Positions 8,635-17,985 of a stretch of DNA of 64,000 bases are shown here, piece by piece. Under the pieces are notes generated by a model, which was not told where the DNA came from, ran no database searches, and worked only from the letters and a program-made list of their open reading frames with translations. Position 1 is the stretch's first letter; every line of letters starts with the position of its first letter. The position numbers and the translations under genes were made by a program. Origin of the DNA: HK1 sp965202875 (lineage in GTDB: Bacteria; Pseudomonadota; Gammaproteobacteria; HK1); assembly GCA_965202875.1 (NCBI GenBank), contig OZ241870.1, positions 1,860,001-1,924,000 on the forward strand, written 5' to 3'.

Positions 8635-10251
8635 ATGGCGCTCGATACGGTCGACCAGGCGATCATCTCCCAGGCGCTCATCGCCGCCGCGAAGGAGATG
8701 GGGATCAAGCTCGTGCGTTCGGCGTATTCGCCGATCGTGCGGGAGGCGAACGACTGCTCCGCCGCGCTGCTCGACGTCGAAGGCAACGTCGTGAGTCAGG
8801 CGGAGCTCATTCCGATGCAGCTCGGCCCGATCGGGACGACCTTCCGCCCCTGCGCCGAGCGCCACCCGCCGGACACGCTGGAGCCCGGCGACTTCTACAT
8901 CAACAACGACCCCTACCAGGGCGGGCAGCACGTCCCCGACGTGTTCATCTTCTGCCCCATCTTCTACGGCCGGCGGCTGGTCGGGTTCAGCGCGTCCGTC
9001 GCCCACCATCTCGACCTCGGCGGCGGTGCGCCCGGCCTCAACATGGCGGCCGGCGACGTCTACCAGGAGGGTCTCATCTTTCCGCCGAGCCGGTACAACG
9101 TGCACCGCGACTGGAACGGCGGCCCCTTCGAACAGCTTGTGCGCGCCAACGTGCGCGTCCCGAAGAAGACCATCGGAGATTGCAACGCGCAGTTCGCGGC
9201 CAACGGGGTGGGGGCGAGACGGGTCATCGAGCTCTGCGGGAAGTTCGGCCCGGACAAGGTGACGGAGGCGATGTCGGCGCTCCTCGCCTACTCCGAGCAA
9301 CGCATGCGCGCCGCGATCGCCGAGGCTCCCGACGGCGTCTACCACGGCGCGGACCAGCTCGACGGGGACGGGGTGAACGACGAGCCGCTCGTGGTACGGG
9401 CGCGGGTGGAGATCGCCGGCGACACCGTCACCGTGGACTACGGCGGCACGTGCGGGCAGGTCCGCACGAACGTGAACTGCCCCTTCGCATCGACCCTCGC
9501 GGCGGGGCTGTCGTGCGTCAAGTCGGTGCTCACAAGTCCCGACATCCCGTTCAACGAAGGCTCGAAGCGGCCGATCGGCATCGCCGCGCCGTACGGTTCG
9601 CTGCTGAACCCGCGGCCACCCGCCCCGGTGCGCGCGCGCATGCTCTCGGCGTACCGGGCCTACAACGCGGTGATGAAGGCGCTGGCCCAGGCGGTGCCGG
9701 AGAAGGTAACGGCGGCCGGCTTCGACACCACCCACTCGACCTGTCTCTCGCGTCTCGGGGACCACGGCTACGGCATCTACCTCGAGATCTTCGGCGGCGG
9801 CTATGGCGCGAGCGCCGCCGGCGACGGCTGCGACGCGGTGGACAGTCCGCTTTCGAACTGCTCGAACATCCCCATCGAGGCGATCGACATGGAGCACGAC
9901 TTCTTCCGGGTGGTGGAGTACGCGCTCGCGGAAAGCCCGGGCGGCGACGGGGAGCACCGGGGCGGGCTCGGGATGCGGCGCGTGTACGAGGTGCTGGCCG
10001 ACGACGTCGAGTACCAGTCGTACTCGGATCGCTTCACCATTCCGCCCGAGGGCCTGTTCGGCGGCGAGGACGGGAGCGCGGCGTTCACCTGCGTGTTGCG
10101 GGGCAACGAAAAGATCATGCTCGACTCGAAGACGAGCTTCCGGCTCGCGAAAGGCGACCGTCTGGTGATGAGCACCGGCGGCGGCGCGGGCTACGGCGAT
10201 CCGTCGAGGCGTTTCCCCGCAAGGCTGGCGGACCGCGAGCACGGGGCGTGA
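8635..10251 (+). CDS. Hydantoinase B/oxoprolinase family protein (HyuB-like)
   Basis: A 538-residue protein of the HyuB/acetone-carboxylase-like family, which in complex with HyuA performs ATP-dependent hydrolysis of hydantoins or 5-oxoproline. Landmarks: the N-terminal SYSPIV-type segment VRSAYSPIVREANDCSAAL, YINNDPYQGGQHVPDVF, GFSASVAHHLDLGGGAPG and a glycine-rich C-terminus (STGGGAGYGDPSRR). The usual HyuA partner is not adjacent on either side; an HyuC-like amidohydrolase is far away at 50.1 kb. It is preceded by GGGAGGCAACTGCCG before ATG 8635. Substrate cannot be assigned. Confidence 0.88.
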   Translation: MALDTVDQAIISQALIAAAKEMGIKLVRSAYSPIVREANDCSAALLDVEGNVVSQAELIPMQLGPIGTTFRPCAERHPPDTLEPGDFYINNDPYQGGQHVPDVFIFCPIFYGRRLVGFSASVAHHLDLGGGAPGLNMAAGDVYQEGLIFPPSRYNVHRDWNGGPFEQLVRANVRVPKKTIGDCNAQFAANGVGARRVIELCGKFGPDKVTEAMSALLAYSEQRMRAAIAEAPDGVYHGADQLDGDGVNDEPLVVRARVEIAGDTVTVDYGGTCGQVRTNVNCPFASTLAAGLSCVKSVLTSPDIPFNEGSKRPIGIAAPYGSLLNPRPPAPVRARMLSAYRAYNAVMKALAQAVPEKVTAAGFDTTHSTCLSRLGDHGYGIYLEIFGGGYGASAAGDGCDAVDSPLSNCSNIPIEAIDMEHDFFRVVEYALAESPGGDGEHRGGLGMRRVYEVLADDVEYQSYSDRFTIPPEGLFGGEDGSAAFTCVLRGNEKIMLDSKTSFRLAKGDRLVMSTGGGAGYGDPSRRFPARLADREHGA

Positions 10252-10520
10252 TGGTGGTCAAGCAGAATCCGGGGCGACGAGGACCCGGAGGAGGCGCTGT
10301 GCCGGCCCGGGCTCCGACCCGATCCTGAAGGAGCCAAGTTCTGAAGTTCGAGAATGCCTTCGAGGTCCCTGTCCCGACACAAAGCCCGGGCGTTGTTTCG
10401 GCCCGAGGGGTCACCCGGCGCCGTGCCGTCGTCGTCCGAACGGCTCCATCCGCCCGGCGTCCGTGATCGGACGTCCCGCGCGGGGTATCCTCGCCCTCCG
10501 TTTCGAACGAGCCGGACACG

Positions 10521-11633
10521 ATGACCACGGCGCCTCGTTTCACCAGGCTGGTCGAGAGCCTTCCCGCGACGACTCCCTTCGTCGGCCCCGAGACGCTGGA
10601 GCGCCGGCGCGGGGGGGAGGCGTTCCGGGTTCGCGCCGGCGCGAACGAGAGCGCCTTCGGGATCTCGCCGAAGGCAGCCGAGGCGATGCGCGACGCCGTC
10701 GCGACGGTCGTCTGGTACAACGACCCGGAAGGCTGGGAGCTGCGAAGCACCGTTGCCGCGCGCCACGGGGTCCGCGTCGATGAGGTGCTCCTCGGGGCCG
10801 GCATCGACGAGATGCTCGGCAACGTGGTACGGATGGTCGTCGAGCCGGGGATGCCGGTGGTGACCTCCCACGGCGCGTACCCGACCTTCAACTACCACGT
10901 GGCGGGCTTCGGCGGAGTGCTCGAAGCGGTGCCCTACCGCGACGACCGGATCGACCTCCAAGCCCTGCTCGATGCGGTGCGCAGGCTCGACGCGCCGCTG
11001 GTCTATCTCGCCAACCCCGACAATCCCATGGGCACCTGGCACGACGCCGCGGACGTGTGCGCGTTCATCGCGGAACTGCCCGCATCCGCGTTGCTGGTGC
11101 TCGACGAGGCGTACATCGAATTCGCTCCCGCCTCCGCAACGTTCCCGATGGACGCGCGCGACCCGCGGGTCATCCGCATGAGGACGTTTTCCAAGGCGCA
11201 CGGTATGGCCGGCGCCCGCATCGGGTACGCGGTCGCGCCGGTGGAGACCATCGTCGGACTCGGCAAGATCCGCAACCACTTCGGGGTGAACCGCATCGCG
11301 CAGGCCGGGGCTCTCGCCTCGTTCAACGATCCCGGGTTCGTCGCCTCGGTGGCGGAGGCGGTCGCCCGCGGGCGCAACGAGTACTACGCGCTCGCCCGGC
11401 GGCTGGGCCTGCCCCCGATACCGTCGGCGACGAACTTCGTGGCCATCGACGTGGGCGGCGGCGACCGTGCGCGGGCGCTGCTCGCGCGGCTTCAGGACGA
11501 AGGGGTGTTCGTACGCATGCCCGGTGTCGTCCCGCTCGACCGCTGCATCCGGGTTACGGTGGGGACGGCGGAGGAGCGCGCGCTGTTCGCCCGCATCTTC
11601 GAGGCGGTGCTCAACGAAAACGACCGGCGTTGA
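10521..11633 (+). CDS. HisC-like PLP-dependent aminotransferase (class I/II)
   Basis: A 370-residue fold-type I aminotransferase. Features: a substrate/phosphate region RAGANESAFGISPKA, YNDPEGWELRSTVAARHGV, the cofactor Asp block LVYLANPDNPMGTW, VLDEAYIEFAP, the PLP lysine in RTFSKAHGMAGARIGYA, and the C-terminal Arg region VPLDRCIRVTVGT. This pattern is that of the HisC/CobD/aromatic aminotransferase group. The usual hisC slot between pheA and tyrA is empty in this genome, so this gene could supply histidinol-phosphate or aromatic transamination, but that is inference. Confidence 0.85.
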   Translation: MTTAPRFTRLVESLPATTPFVGPETLERRRGGEAFRVRAGANESAFGISPKAAEAMRDAVATVVWYNDPEGWELRSTVAARHGVRVDEVLLGAGIDEMLGNVVRMVVEPGMPVVTSHGAYPTFNYHVAGFGGVLEAVPYRDDRIDLQALLDAVRRLDAPLVYLANPDNPMGTWHDAADVCAFIAELPASALLVLDEAYIEFAPASATFPMDARDPRVIRMRTFSKAHGMAGARIGYAVAPVETIVGLGKIRNHFGVNRIAQAGALASFNDPGFVASVAEAVARGRNEYYALARRLGLPPIPSATNFVAIDVGGGDRARALLARLQDEGVFVRMPGVVPLDRCIRVTVGTAEERALFARIFEAVLNENDRR

Positions 11634-11837
11634 GCAACGGCGGCGATTGCCCGGGCCCGTCCGTTCCGAGCACGCTCAGGGACGCCCGACGGAGGTCGGC
11701 GCCGTTCCATCGCCGGGGCGCTGCGTGCCGAGCTCGCGTACCGGCATCCCCGTCCTCCGATCGGCGGCTCCGAGGTCCGGATCCGGAGCCGCTGCTGCCC
11801 CACCCTTGCGGCGGGTGTTTCCCAAGGGGAGAAGAAG

Positions 11838-12245
11838 ATGAAGATTGACGGAGCCTGCTACTGCGGCGAGATTGCCTTCGAGGCGGACGTGGATCCCGAG
11901 TCGGCGCTCATCTGCCATTGCACGGACTGCCAGACTACCTCGGGAACCGCGTTTCGCACCATCGTACCGGCCTCGGCGGAGACGTTCCACGTGGTGTCCG
12001 GCGTACCGAAGACGTACGTGAAGACCGCGGAAAGCGGCAATCGGCGGGTGCTGGCGTTCTGCGCGACGTGCGGAACCCACGTGTGGGCCCGCGACGAGGG
12101 CGGCGACCCCGGCCGGATCAGCATCCGTGCCGGCACCGTGCGCCAGCGCGAACGGCTCGCCCCGAGGCGCCAGGTCTGGCGCCGCTCCGCCCAGCCCTGG
12201 CTCGCGGAGGTGGAATCGCTTCCGCGCGTCGAGAAACAGGGATGA
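11838..12245 (+). CDS. GFA/CENP-V domain zinc protein
   Basis: A 135-residue protein of the glutathione-dependent formaldehyde-activating (GFA) family. Zinc-ligand cysteines are visible in CYCGEIAFEA, CHCTDCQTTSGTAF and LAFCATCGTHVWARDE, in the usual order. An SD-like GGGGAGAAGAAG precedes ATG 11838. Most family members have no proven activity, so only the fold is assigned. The gene converges on the ubiI-like gene on the other strand. Confidence 0.9.
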   Translation: MKIDGACYCGEIAFEADVDPESALICHCTDCQTTSGTAFRTIVPASAETFHVVSGVPKTYVKTAESGNRRVLAFCATCGTHVWARDEGGDPGRISIRAGTVRQRERLAPRRQVWRRSAQPWLAEVESLPRVEKQG

Positions 12246-12295
12246 CCTGCCTCCGTTCATCTGTGGGATGCTGCGCCGCGACATCGAGACCGGGA

Positions 12296-13588
12296 TCAAT
12301 ACCCTCGCGCCCCGGATGCCGGTGTTCCCGATCGTCGTGCCCTCGCTCGGGCCGGACCTGGGACGGCGGAGCCGGGAGAGGAGCAGGATCCCGGCGTTCC
12401 TCGAGCCAGAGCCGGGAGGTCCCCCTCGAAGCCGGATGCGATGCGCATGAAGCGCGCCTTGAGCGGCGGGAGTCGATTGGTCAGGGAGAGCCCGGCCTCG
12501 CGCAGCCGCCGCACCGGCGCAAGGCGGTTCGAGAACAGATGCCGGAAGCCGCCGAGCACCGACTGCACCACGGCGTTGTGGCCGCGTCGCCATCGCTCGT
12601 AGCGGCGTAGCGTCGCCCGGGATCCGATGTCGCGTCCGAGTCCGTGGGCCCGGGCGATGACGCCGGCGAGGGCCGCGGCGTCGAGCAGGCCCAGGTTCAA
12701 CCCCTGGCCGGCGAGCGGGTGCACGACGTGGGCGGCGTCGCCGGCGAGGGCGAGTCGATCGCGGACGTAGGCCCGCGCGTGGAGGTGGCGCAACGCGAAC
12801 GACGCGCGCGCGCCCGTCGCGCTCACCGCGCCGAGCGTCCACTCGAAGGCGTCGGCGACCTCGAAGCCGAACGCGGCGTCGTCGAGGGCAAGCAGCCGCG
12901 CCGCGTGCTCCGGGGTCGTCGACCACGAGATCGAGGAGGCGCCGTCCGAAAGCGGCAGGAAGGCGAGCGGGCCGTCGGGCAGGAAGCGCTGCCACGCCGT
13001 ATCCCGGTGCGGCAGCGCCGTGCGCACCTCGGCCACCACCGCCTCCTGGCGGTAATCGCCGGCGGTCACGTCGATCCCCGCGAGCTCGCGTACGCGGGAA
13101 TCCGCGCCGTCCGCGCCGACGACGAGCGATGCGCCAAGGCGCCGGCCCGCGAGATCGACCACCGCCTCGCCGCCGTCGAGGGTGAGCCCGGCAAGCTCCG
13201 CGCCGCGATGCCATTCGACGTTCGGCAGTGTGCCGATCCGCTGCTCGACAGCCCATTGCACGAGCGCGTTCTCGATGACGTAACCGAGCGCCGGCTCGCC
13301 GATCTCGGCGCTGTCGAAGTGCACCGCGCCGGCGCGTTCCCACACGTGCATCTCCCGCATGAGGCCGACGCGCTCCGCCGGCAGCGCCGCCCACGCGCCG
13401 AGAGCGCTCAGGATGCGCTCCGACGCGACGGTGAACGTGCTGGCCCGCAGATCGCGGGCCCGGCCCGGGGGGGCGGCCGGTGCGGCCGAGCGCTCGACGA
13501 TCGCGACCCGGAGGCCGACCCGCCCCAGTGCGAGGGCGAGCGTCGCGCCCACGAGCCCGCCACCGACAATCACGGTGTCGTATCTCAT
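12296..13588 (-). CDS. ubiI: FAD-dependent ubiquinone-ring hydroxylase, UbiI/VisC-like
   Basis: Flavin monooxygenase of the UbiH/UbiF/UbiI family, which hydroxylates the ring of ubiquinone precursors. Start MRYDTVIVGGGLVGATLALA gives the GxGxxG dinucleotide site at once. A middle GADGADSRVREL (DG motif) and GDAAHVVHPLAGQGLNLGLLDAA (FAD ribityl binding) follow. 430 residues; the last ~35 residues are Pro/Arg/Ser-rich and not family-like. It lies downstream of ubiH and pepP in the conserved order, so UbiI is the best guess; UbiF-type regiospecificity cannot be excluded. Confidence 0.85.
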   Translation of the reverse strand: MRYDTVIVGGGLVGATLALALGRVGLRVAIVERSAAPAAPPGRARDLRASTFTVASERILSALGAWAALPAERVGLMREMHVWERAGAVHFDSAEIGEPALGYVIENALVQWAVEQRIGTLPNVEWHRGAELAGLTLDGGEAVVDLAGRRLGASLVVGADGADSRVRELAGIDVTAGDYRQEAVVAEVRTALPHRDTAWQRFLPDGPLAFLPLSDGASSISWSTTPEHAARLLALDDAAFGFEVADAFEWTLGAVSATGARASFALRHLHARAYVRDRLALAGDAAHVVHPLAGQGLNLGLLDAAALAGVIARAHGLGRDIGSRATLRRYERWRRGHNAVVQSVLGGFRHLFSNRLAPVRRLREAGLSLTNRLPPLKARFMRIASGFEGDLPALARGTPGSCSSPGSAVPGPARARARRSGTPASGARGY

Positions 13589-13630
13589 GGACGGAGCTCC
13601 GGCGCGAACCTGGCTACCTTGCCCGCGGCT
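13586..13630 (-). pseudogene. Duplicated scrap of the ubiH 3' end
   Basis: Just before the ubiI-like start, the minus strand reads GKVARFAPELRP-stop, matching the real UbiH C-terminus GKVPRLALELRP-stop. The DNA also aligns (cggagctcc..gcgc, accttgcccg). The stop codon overlaps the ubiI-like ATG. This is probably a leftover of a local tandem duplication. Confidence 0.6.
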
Positions 13631-13801
13631 CTTCCTGCGTAGCGGACCGTTCCGCGATGGACCGGCCCGCGCTCCAGCCCGGCAGCCGCGCGTCTCACGG
13701 CCGGAGTCCCGGCGCCGGCCCGACGCCTCGCCCACACCCTGTCACACGGCAGACCGGCGCATGGCTGCCCGTCGCGCATGTCGACGGCACGGCGTCTCCC
13801 T

Positions 13802-15271
13802 TCACGGGCGGAGCTCCAGCGCAAGCCTCGGCACCTTGCCCGAGAGTCCGGTTGCGCGGCGGGCCAGCGCGCGCTTCAGCGGCGGGATCAGGTCCAGGGC
13901 GACGAGAGCCGGTGCGCGTAGCGGCGCCGCAGGAGAGAACCGGTTGGAGAAGACGTCGACAAGCGTATCGGTGAAGTGCGCAACCCCGGCATGGTCCGGT
14001 GCGCGCCAGCGCCGGTAGCGCTCCAGCACCCGCGCATCGCCTGGAGAGCGTCCCTCCCGGCGAGCCGCCGCAACGACTTCGGTCAGGCACGCGACGTCGC
14101 GCATCCCCAGGTTGAACCCCTGGCCCGCGACCGGGTGCAGATGGTTGGCGGCATTGCCGATCAGCGCGACGCGCTCGGCCACGATGGTGTCCGCGCGCGC
14201 GAACCGCAGCGCGAACACGGTACGTGCACCGACCGAGGTGACGCCGCCGAGGCGGCCCGCGAACACCGCGTCGAGCGCCTCGGCGAAGGCGCACTCGGGC
14301 AGCTCGGCGAGCCGGTCCGCCTGCTCACTCCCACCGCTCCAGACCAGCCCGTAACGCGCCCCGCCCATCGGCAACAGGGCCACGGGGCCATCGGGCGTGA
14401 AGCGCTCGAACGCCGTGCGCTCCCGCGGCGTGCGGACCTCCGCCACCGACGCGATCGCCCGCTGGCGGTAGTCGCGAACCGTGGTGTTGACGCCGAGCGC
14501 CTTCCGCAGCCCCGAACGTCCTCCATCGGCGACGACCAGCAAGGACGCGGTGAAGGCGGGCGATCCGTCTCCGGCTTTTCCGGCGCCGCCGGGACTCCGG
14601 GCGCTTTCCGTATCACCGGCTTTCTCCTCTTTCTCGATTCCTCCAATCCCCGCCGCCACCCGCGACGTCACGGTACCGGCACCGACGAGCACATCGACGA
14701 TGCGTCCTCCGACCCGGTGGATCGGGGTCCGCCACGCGACTGCACCGCGGAGCGCCGCGCCGAGCGCTTCGGCGGCGACCACGCTGCCGAAGCGCGCCAT
14801 GCCGCACTCGGCCGCTTCGAGTCGGGTTGCTCCGAAACGACCGGCTTCCGAGACGTGGATCGATTCGATCGGGGTCGCCCGCGCGGCCAGGTCCTCCCAT
14901 ACCCCGAGCGATGCAAGCACTCGCTCCGAGGCGAGGGAAAGGGCCAGGGGGCGGGGCGCGAACGGGGACAGGTCATGCGCATGCGTTGCCGTCGCAGGAG
15001 ATTCATGCGAAGCACCGTTCGGCGGCGGGCCCGCCATGCCGGCCGGCGAACCGGTCGTATCGATCATGCCGGCCGCCGGCGGATCGGCGAGCAGCACCCT
15101 GAATCCTGCATCGGCGAGGGCGCACGCGAGAGCCGCGCCGATCGCCCCACCGCCCGCCACCGCGACGTCGTGGCAGGCGCCGGAGTCGTGCCGGTCGCCG
15201 GCGGCGGACGAGGCGACGCCGGGCGGTTCGGGCCGCTCACCCCGATCCGACAATCGACTCGATCTCGTCAA
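13802..15271 (-). CDS. ubiH: 2-octaprenyl-6-methoxyphenol hydroxylase UbiH
   Basis: FAD monooxygenase in ubiquinone synthesis. Motifs: DVAVAGGGAIGAALACALAD, VVADGGRSGLRKALG and ALIGNAANHLHPVAGQGFNLGMRD. It starts at 15271 within the 3' end of pepP (35-base overlap), so the two are coupled. Two low-complexity insertions make it longer (489 residues) than usual homologues near 400: about residues 67-100 (GMIDTTGSPAGMAGPPPNG region) and about 205-245 (GGIEKEEKAGDTESARSPGG region). Both look like in-frame expansions and do not touch the catalytic motifs. Confidence 0.9.
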   Translation of the reverse strand: MTRSSRLSDRGERPEPPGVASSAAGDRHDSGACHDVAVAGGGAIGAALACALADAGFRVLLADPPAAGMIDTTGSPAGMAGPPPNGASHESPATATHAHDLSPFAPRPLALSLASERVLASLGVWEDLAARATPIESIHVSEAGRFGATRLEAAECGMARFGSVVAAEALGAALRGAVAWRTPIHRVGGRIVDVLVGAGTVTSRVAAGIGGIEKEEKAGDTESARSPGGAGKAGDGSPAFTASLLVVADGGRSGLRKALGVNTTVRDYRQRAIASVAEVRTPRERTAFERFTPDGPVALLPMGGARYGLVWSGGSEQADRLAELPECAFAEALDAVFAGRLGGVTSVGARTVFALRFARADTIVAERVALIGNAANHLHPVAGQGFNLGMRDVACLTEVVAAARREGRSPGDARVLERYRRWRAPDHAGVAHFTDTLVDVFSNRFSPAAPLRAPALVALDLIPPLKRALARRATGLSGKVPRLALELRP

Positions 15272-16547
15272 TGGACTTCGGCGTCGCCGCGGTCAGCACC
15301 TCGCGGCCCGACTCCGTCACGAGCACGTTGTCTTCGATGCGAACGCCGATGCCGCGCAGCCGCTTGGGCGCCTTCTCGTCGTCCGGGGCGACGTAGATCC
15401 CCGGCTCCACCGTCATGACCATCCCCGGCTCGAGCACCCGCCACTGATCGTCGTCGACGCGGTACTTCCCGACGTCGTGCACGTCGAGGCCGAGCCAGTG
15501 GCCGGTACGGTGCATGTAGAACCGCTTGTACTTCTCGTTGTCGATGATGCGCTTCACCCGGCCCTTGATCGCGCCGAGGTCCAGGAGCCCCTCGACGAGC
15601 ACCCGCACCGCCGCCATGTGCACGTCGTCGAACGTCCGGCCGGGCGCCACGGTGTCGATGGCGGCCGCCTGCGCCTCCAGCACCAGCGAATAGACGTCGC
15701 GCTGCGCGCGGGAGAACTTCCCGTTGACGGGGAACGTGCGGGTGACGTCGGAGGCGTAGTACCCGTACTCGGCGCCCGCGTCGATCAGCAGCAGATCGCC
15801 GTTGCGCAGCTTGTCCGAGTTTTGCGTGTAGTGCAGCGTGCAGGCGTTCGCTCCGCCGGCCACGATGGACGGATACGCCGCGGCGCGGCATCCCGCCCGG
15901 GAGAACTCGTGCAGCAGCTCCGCCTCGATCTGGTACTCGGCCATGCCGGGGCGGCAGATGCGCATGGCGCGCTCGTGGGCGGCGGCGCTCACCTCGGCCG
16001 CCTTCGACATCACCGCGACCTCCGCCTTGCTCTTGATGAGCCGCATCTCGTGCACGAGATGGTCCAGCATGACGATCTCTTCCAGGCCGGTGGTCCAGCG
16101 CGCCGCGGCACGGGCCTGCGCGACCCACCCGAGCACGCGCCGGTCGAACTCCCGGTCGTGCCCCATCGCATAACAGAGCCGTGGCTTGTCCTCGAGCAGC
16201 CCCGGCAGGACGTCGTCGAGATCGCCGATGGGGAACGCCTCGTCGGCGCCGTGCCGCTCCCGCACCCCGTCGAGTCCGAGGCGGGCGCCGTGCCACTGCT
16301 CCGCTTCGGTATCGCGCTCCCGGCAGAACATCACGAACTCGCCCTCCTCGCGCCCGGGTGCGAGCACCGCCACCGCCTCCGGCTCTTCGAACCCCGTGAG
16401 ATAGTAGAAGTTGCTGTCGGGGCGGAACGGGAACTCGACGTCGCGGTTGCGGGGCCGTACCGGCGACGTCGGCACGATGGCGATGCTCCCCTCCCCCATC
16501 GTCTCCATCAGCCGCCGCCGGCGTTTCGCGAATTCACGTCGTTGCAT
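15237..16547 (-). CDS. pepP: Xaa-Pro aminopeptidase PepP
   Basis: Manganese aminopeptidase P, removing N-terminal residues preceding proline. The creatinase-like N-domain includes PDSNFYYLTGFEEPEAV. The pita-bread domain shows all five metal ligands: LLIDAGAEYGYYASDVTRTF (two Asp), HRTGHWLGLDVHD (His), VEPGIYVAP (Glu) and GVRIEDNVLVT (Glu). ATG 16547 (MQRREFAKRRRRL) gives the standard 436 residues; the upstream extension is not family-like. It heads the pepP-ubiH-ubiI operon. A ygfB-like gene, often present before pepP, is missing. Confidence 0.95.
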   Translation of the reverse strand: MQRREFAKRRRRLMETMGEGSIAIVPTSPVRPRNRDVEFPFRPDSNFYYLTGFEEPEAVAVLAPGREEGEFVMFCRERDTEAEQWHGARLGLDGVRERHGADEAFPIGDLDDVLPGLLEDKPRLCYAMGHDREFDRRVLGWVAQARAAARWTTGLEEIVMLDHLVHEMRLIKSKAEVAVMSKAAEVSAAAHERAMRICRPGMAEYQIEAELLHEFSRAGCRAAAYPSIVAGGANACTLHYTQNSDKLRNGDLLLIDAGAEYGYYASDVTRTFPVNGKFSRAQRDVYSLVLEAQAAAIDTVAPGRTFDDVHMAAVRVLVEGLLDLGAIKGRVKRIIDNEKYKRFYMHRTGHWLGLDVHDVGKYRVDDDQWRVLEPGMVMTVEPGIYVAPDDEKAPKRLRGIGVRIEDNVLVTESGREVLTAATPKSIDEIESIVGSG

Positions 16548-17187
16548 GACGAATGGCGCTCCGAATCGGATGACCGTGAACCCGTGGCCGGAACCCGTCC
16601 TGTCCGCCCAGACCGAATCCTGCCGTTTCAATCGCTTGAATTGCCCGACGCGCCCGAAGCGCGACGCCCGGCCGTTTGTACCGGCACAACGGGCCGGGGG
16701 GCAAGTGCCCGGCGGGGTACACAGGGACGTTTTTTGTTCACCGCGGGACTCGGATCAGGTCTCCCGACGGGATCGAAATGGCCGGAGCCGGAACGGCGGG
16801 GGGCCGTGTTCCGGACAGGGGAGACCGGAATCCGCACGGCGAAGGCGGGCCGGCCGGCGATACGGCGAAAAAAAGAACGACCTTGGCAGGGTACATCGAG
16901 TCGTTGACCATCGATCCCCTCGTACCTATAGTTCCACGGCAGGTCGTCACTGCGCCGGCTTTCATCGCGGCATTCCCGATCCGGGCCCGTCATGAGATCT
17001 CTACCGCGGACATCCATCCCAACGGAAAGACAGCGTATGCTTCTTCCGGGCGCCCGTCGCCACGGCGGACACGCCCGCACGCCTTCCGGCCCGTGCCGCT
17101 CCGCCTTCCCGGGCGGTCCGACGCCCTCGACGCGCCGGCCTCTGCATGGCCGGGACTAGCGCCGCCTCAACCCGCGCGGGGGCTTCC
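16548..17187. other. 640-bp divergent intergenic region pepP / zapB-like
   Basis: No credible gene. It contains copy B of the dispersed repeat (16821-16875) and presumably both divergent promoters. A locally A/T-richer stretch (about 16890-16945, with cctatagttcc) could be promoter DNA but no -35/-10 pair is convincing. Confidence 0.5.
16821..16875 (-). repeat. Dispersed intergenic repeat, copy B
   Basis: The reverse complement reads a T-run followed by TTCGCCGTATCGCCGGCC and CCGCCTTCGCCGTGCGGATT, closely matching 6074-6130. See copy A. Confidence 0.7.
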
Positions 17188-17397
17188 ATGGACACTCTCG
17201 AGACCCGGGCGCTCGAAGAGAAGATCGACCACCTGATCCGGATCTGCCACCGGCTTGCCGAGGAGAACCGCGCCCTGCGCGAACAGCAGGTCAACTTGAT
17301 GGCGGAGCGCGCCGCGCTCATCGAGAAATCGGAGCTCGCGCGGTCGCGGGTCGAGGCGATGATCGCGCGGATGCGGGAGATGGAGATCGGTACGTGA
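17188..17397 (+). CDS. Small coiled-coil protein upstream of zapA (TIGR02449/ZapB-like)
   Basis: A 69-residue, almost wholly coiled-coil protein: MDTLETRALEEKIDHLIRIC followed by heptad-rich RLAEENRALREQQVNLMAER. This is the short protein regularly found just before zapA in gammaproteobacteria and is ZapB-like in size and structure, so a role at the cytokinetic ring is likely but unproven. ATG 17188 is chosen; the 14 residues upstream in frame are not coil-like. Its stop overlaps the GTG start of zapA. Confidence 0.8.
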   Translation: MDTLETRALEEKIDHLIRICHRLAEENRALREQQVNLMAERAALIEKSELARSRVEAMIARMREMEIGT

Positions 17398-17726
17398 ACG
17401 GCGGGCCCGGCGATCTCATCTCCGTCACCATCCGGATCCTCGACAAGGAGTACATGCTCCGATGTCCTCCCGAGGAGCGTGAAATCCTGCTTGCGTCGGC
17501 CCGCGAGCTGAACGATCGGATGCGGGAGCTGCGCGGGAGCGGAAAGGTGCTCGGGGCCGAGCGCATGGCGGTGATGGCTGCGCTCACCGTGATCCACGAG
17601 CGCGAGCAGCTCAAGTCGCACCGGGCCGGCGCCATCGTTTCGGCACAGGAAACGATCCGCCGGCTCGAACACAAGCTCGACGCCGTCATCGGTCGACGCG
17701 ACCCCGCTCAGCCGCTAGACTCCTGA
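17394..17726 (+). CDS. zapA: Cell division protein ZapA
   Basis: A 110-residue FtsZ-bundling factor. The globular N-terminal part (ISVTIRILDKEYMLRCPPEE, then REILLASARELNDRMRELR) is followed by the C-terminal coiled coil (ERMAVMAALTVIHEREQLKS). It begins at a GTG overlapping the preceding gene's stop. It is followed immediately by 6S RNA, the same arrangement as in E. coli (zapA-ssrS-fau). Confidence 0.93.
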   Translation: MNGGPGDLISVTIRILDKEYMLRCPPEEREILLASARELNDRMRELRGSGKVLGAERMAVMAALTVIHEREQLKSHRAGAIVSAQETIRRLEHKLDAVIGRRDPAQPLDS

Positions 17727-17728
17727 GC

Positions 17729-17918
17729 GACGCCCCCGTGGTGTTCGAGAGTGCGCCTGCAACCTCTCGAGCCTGATTTCATGCTGCCGGGAGTCGAGCG
17801 CCGCGCTGTTGTGCACGTCCGCGACGGAAGCGGAAAGCCTGATGCGCGTCGTGAGGCGCCCCCCTGAACCCGAGTGGTTCAGAGGTCATCGCGTACAACG
17901 GCGCCAACGGGGGGCGTC
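17729..17918 (+). ncRNA. ssrS: 6S RNA (SsrS)
   Basis: Regulatory RNA that mimics an open promoter and sequesters sigma-70 RNA polymerase. The ends pair: gacgcccccgt at 17729-17739 with acggggggcgtc at 17907-17918. The interior has 6S hallmarks in order: GAGCCTGATTTCATGC, GGAGTCGAGCGCC, GTGCACGTCCGCGACGGA, GAAAGCCTGATG, and a CCTGAACCCGAGTGGTTCAG hairpin close to the E. coli CCTTGAACCAAGGGTTCAAGG. Length about 190 and position between zapA and the 5-FCL gene both agree. The exact ends are inferred from the stem. Confidence 0.9.
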
Positions 17919-17985
17919 ATTTCCCTCCCGCTCTCCGAAAACGTCCGGGGGGCGGACGATCCTCCCTCCCGGATGAGTTCCCGGA

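Noticed and set aside
14481..16907. 808-codon plus-strand frame over ubiH/pepP
   Set aside because: Shadow of two well-identified genes on the minus strand.
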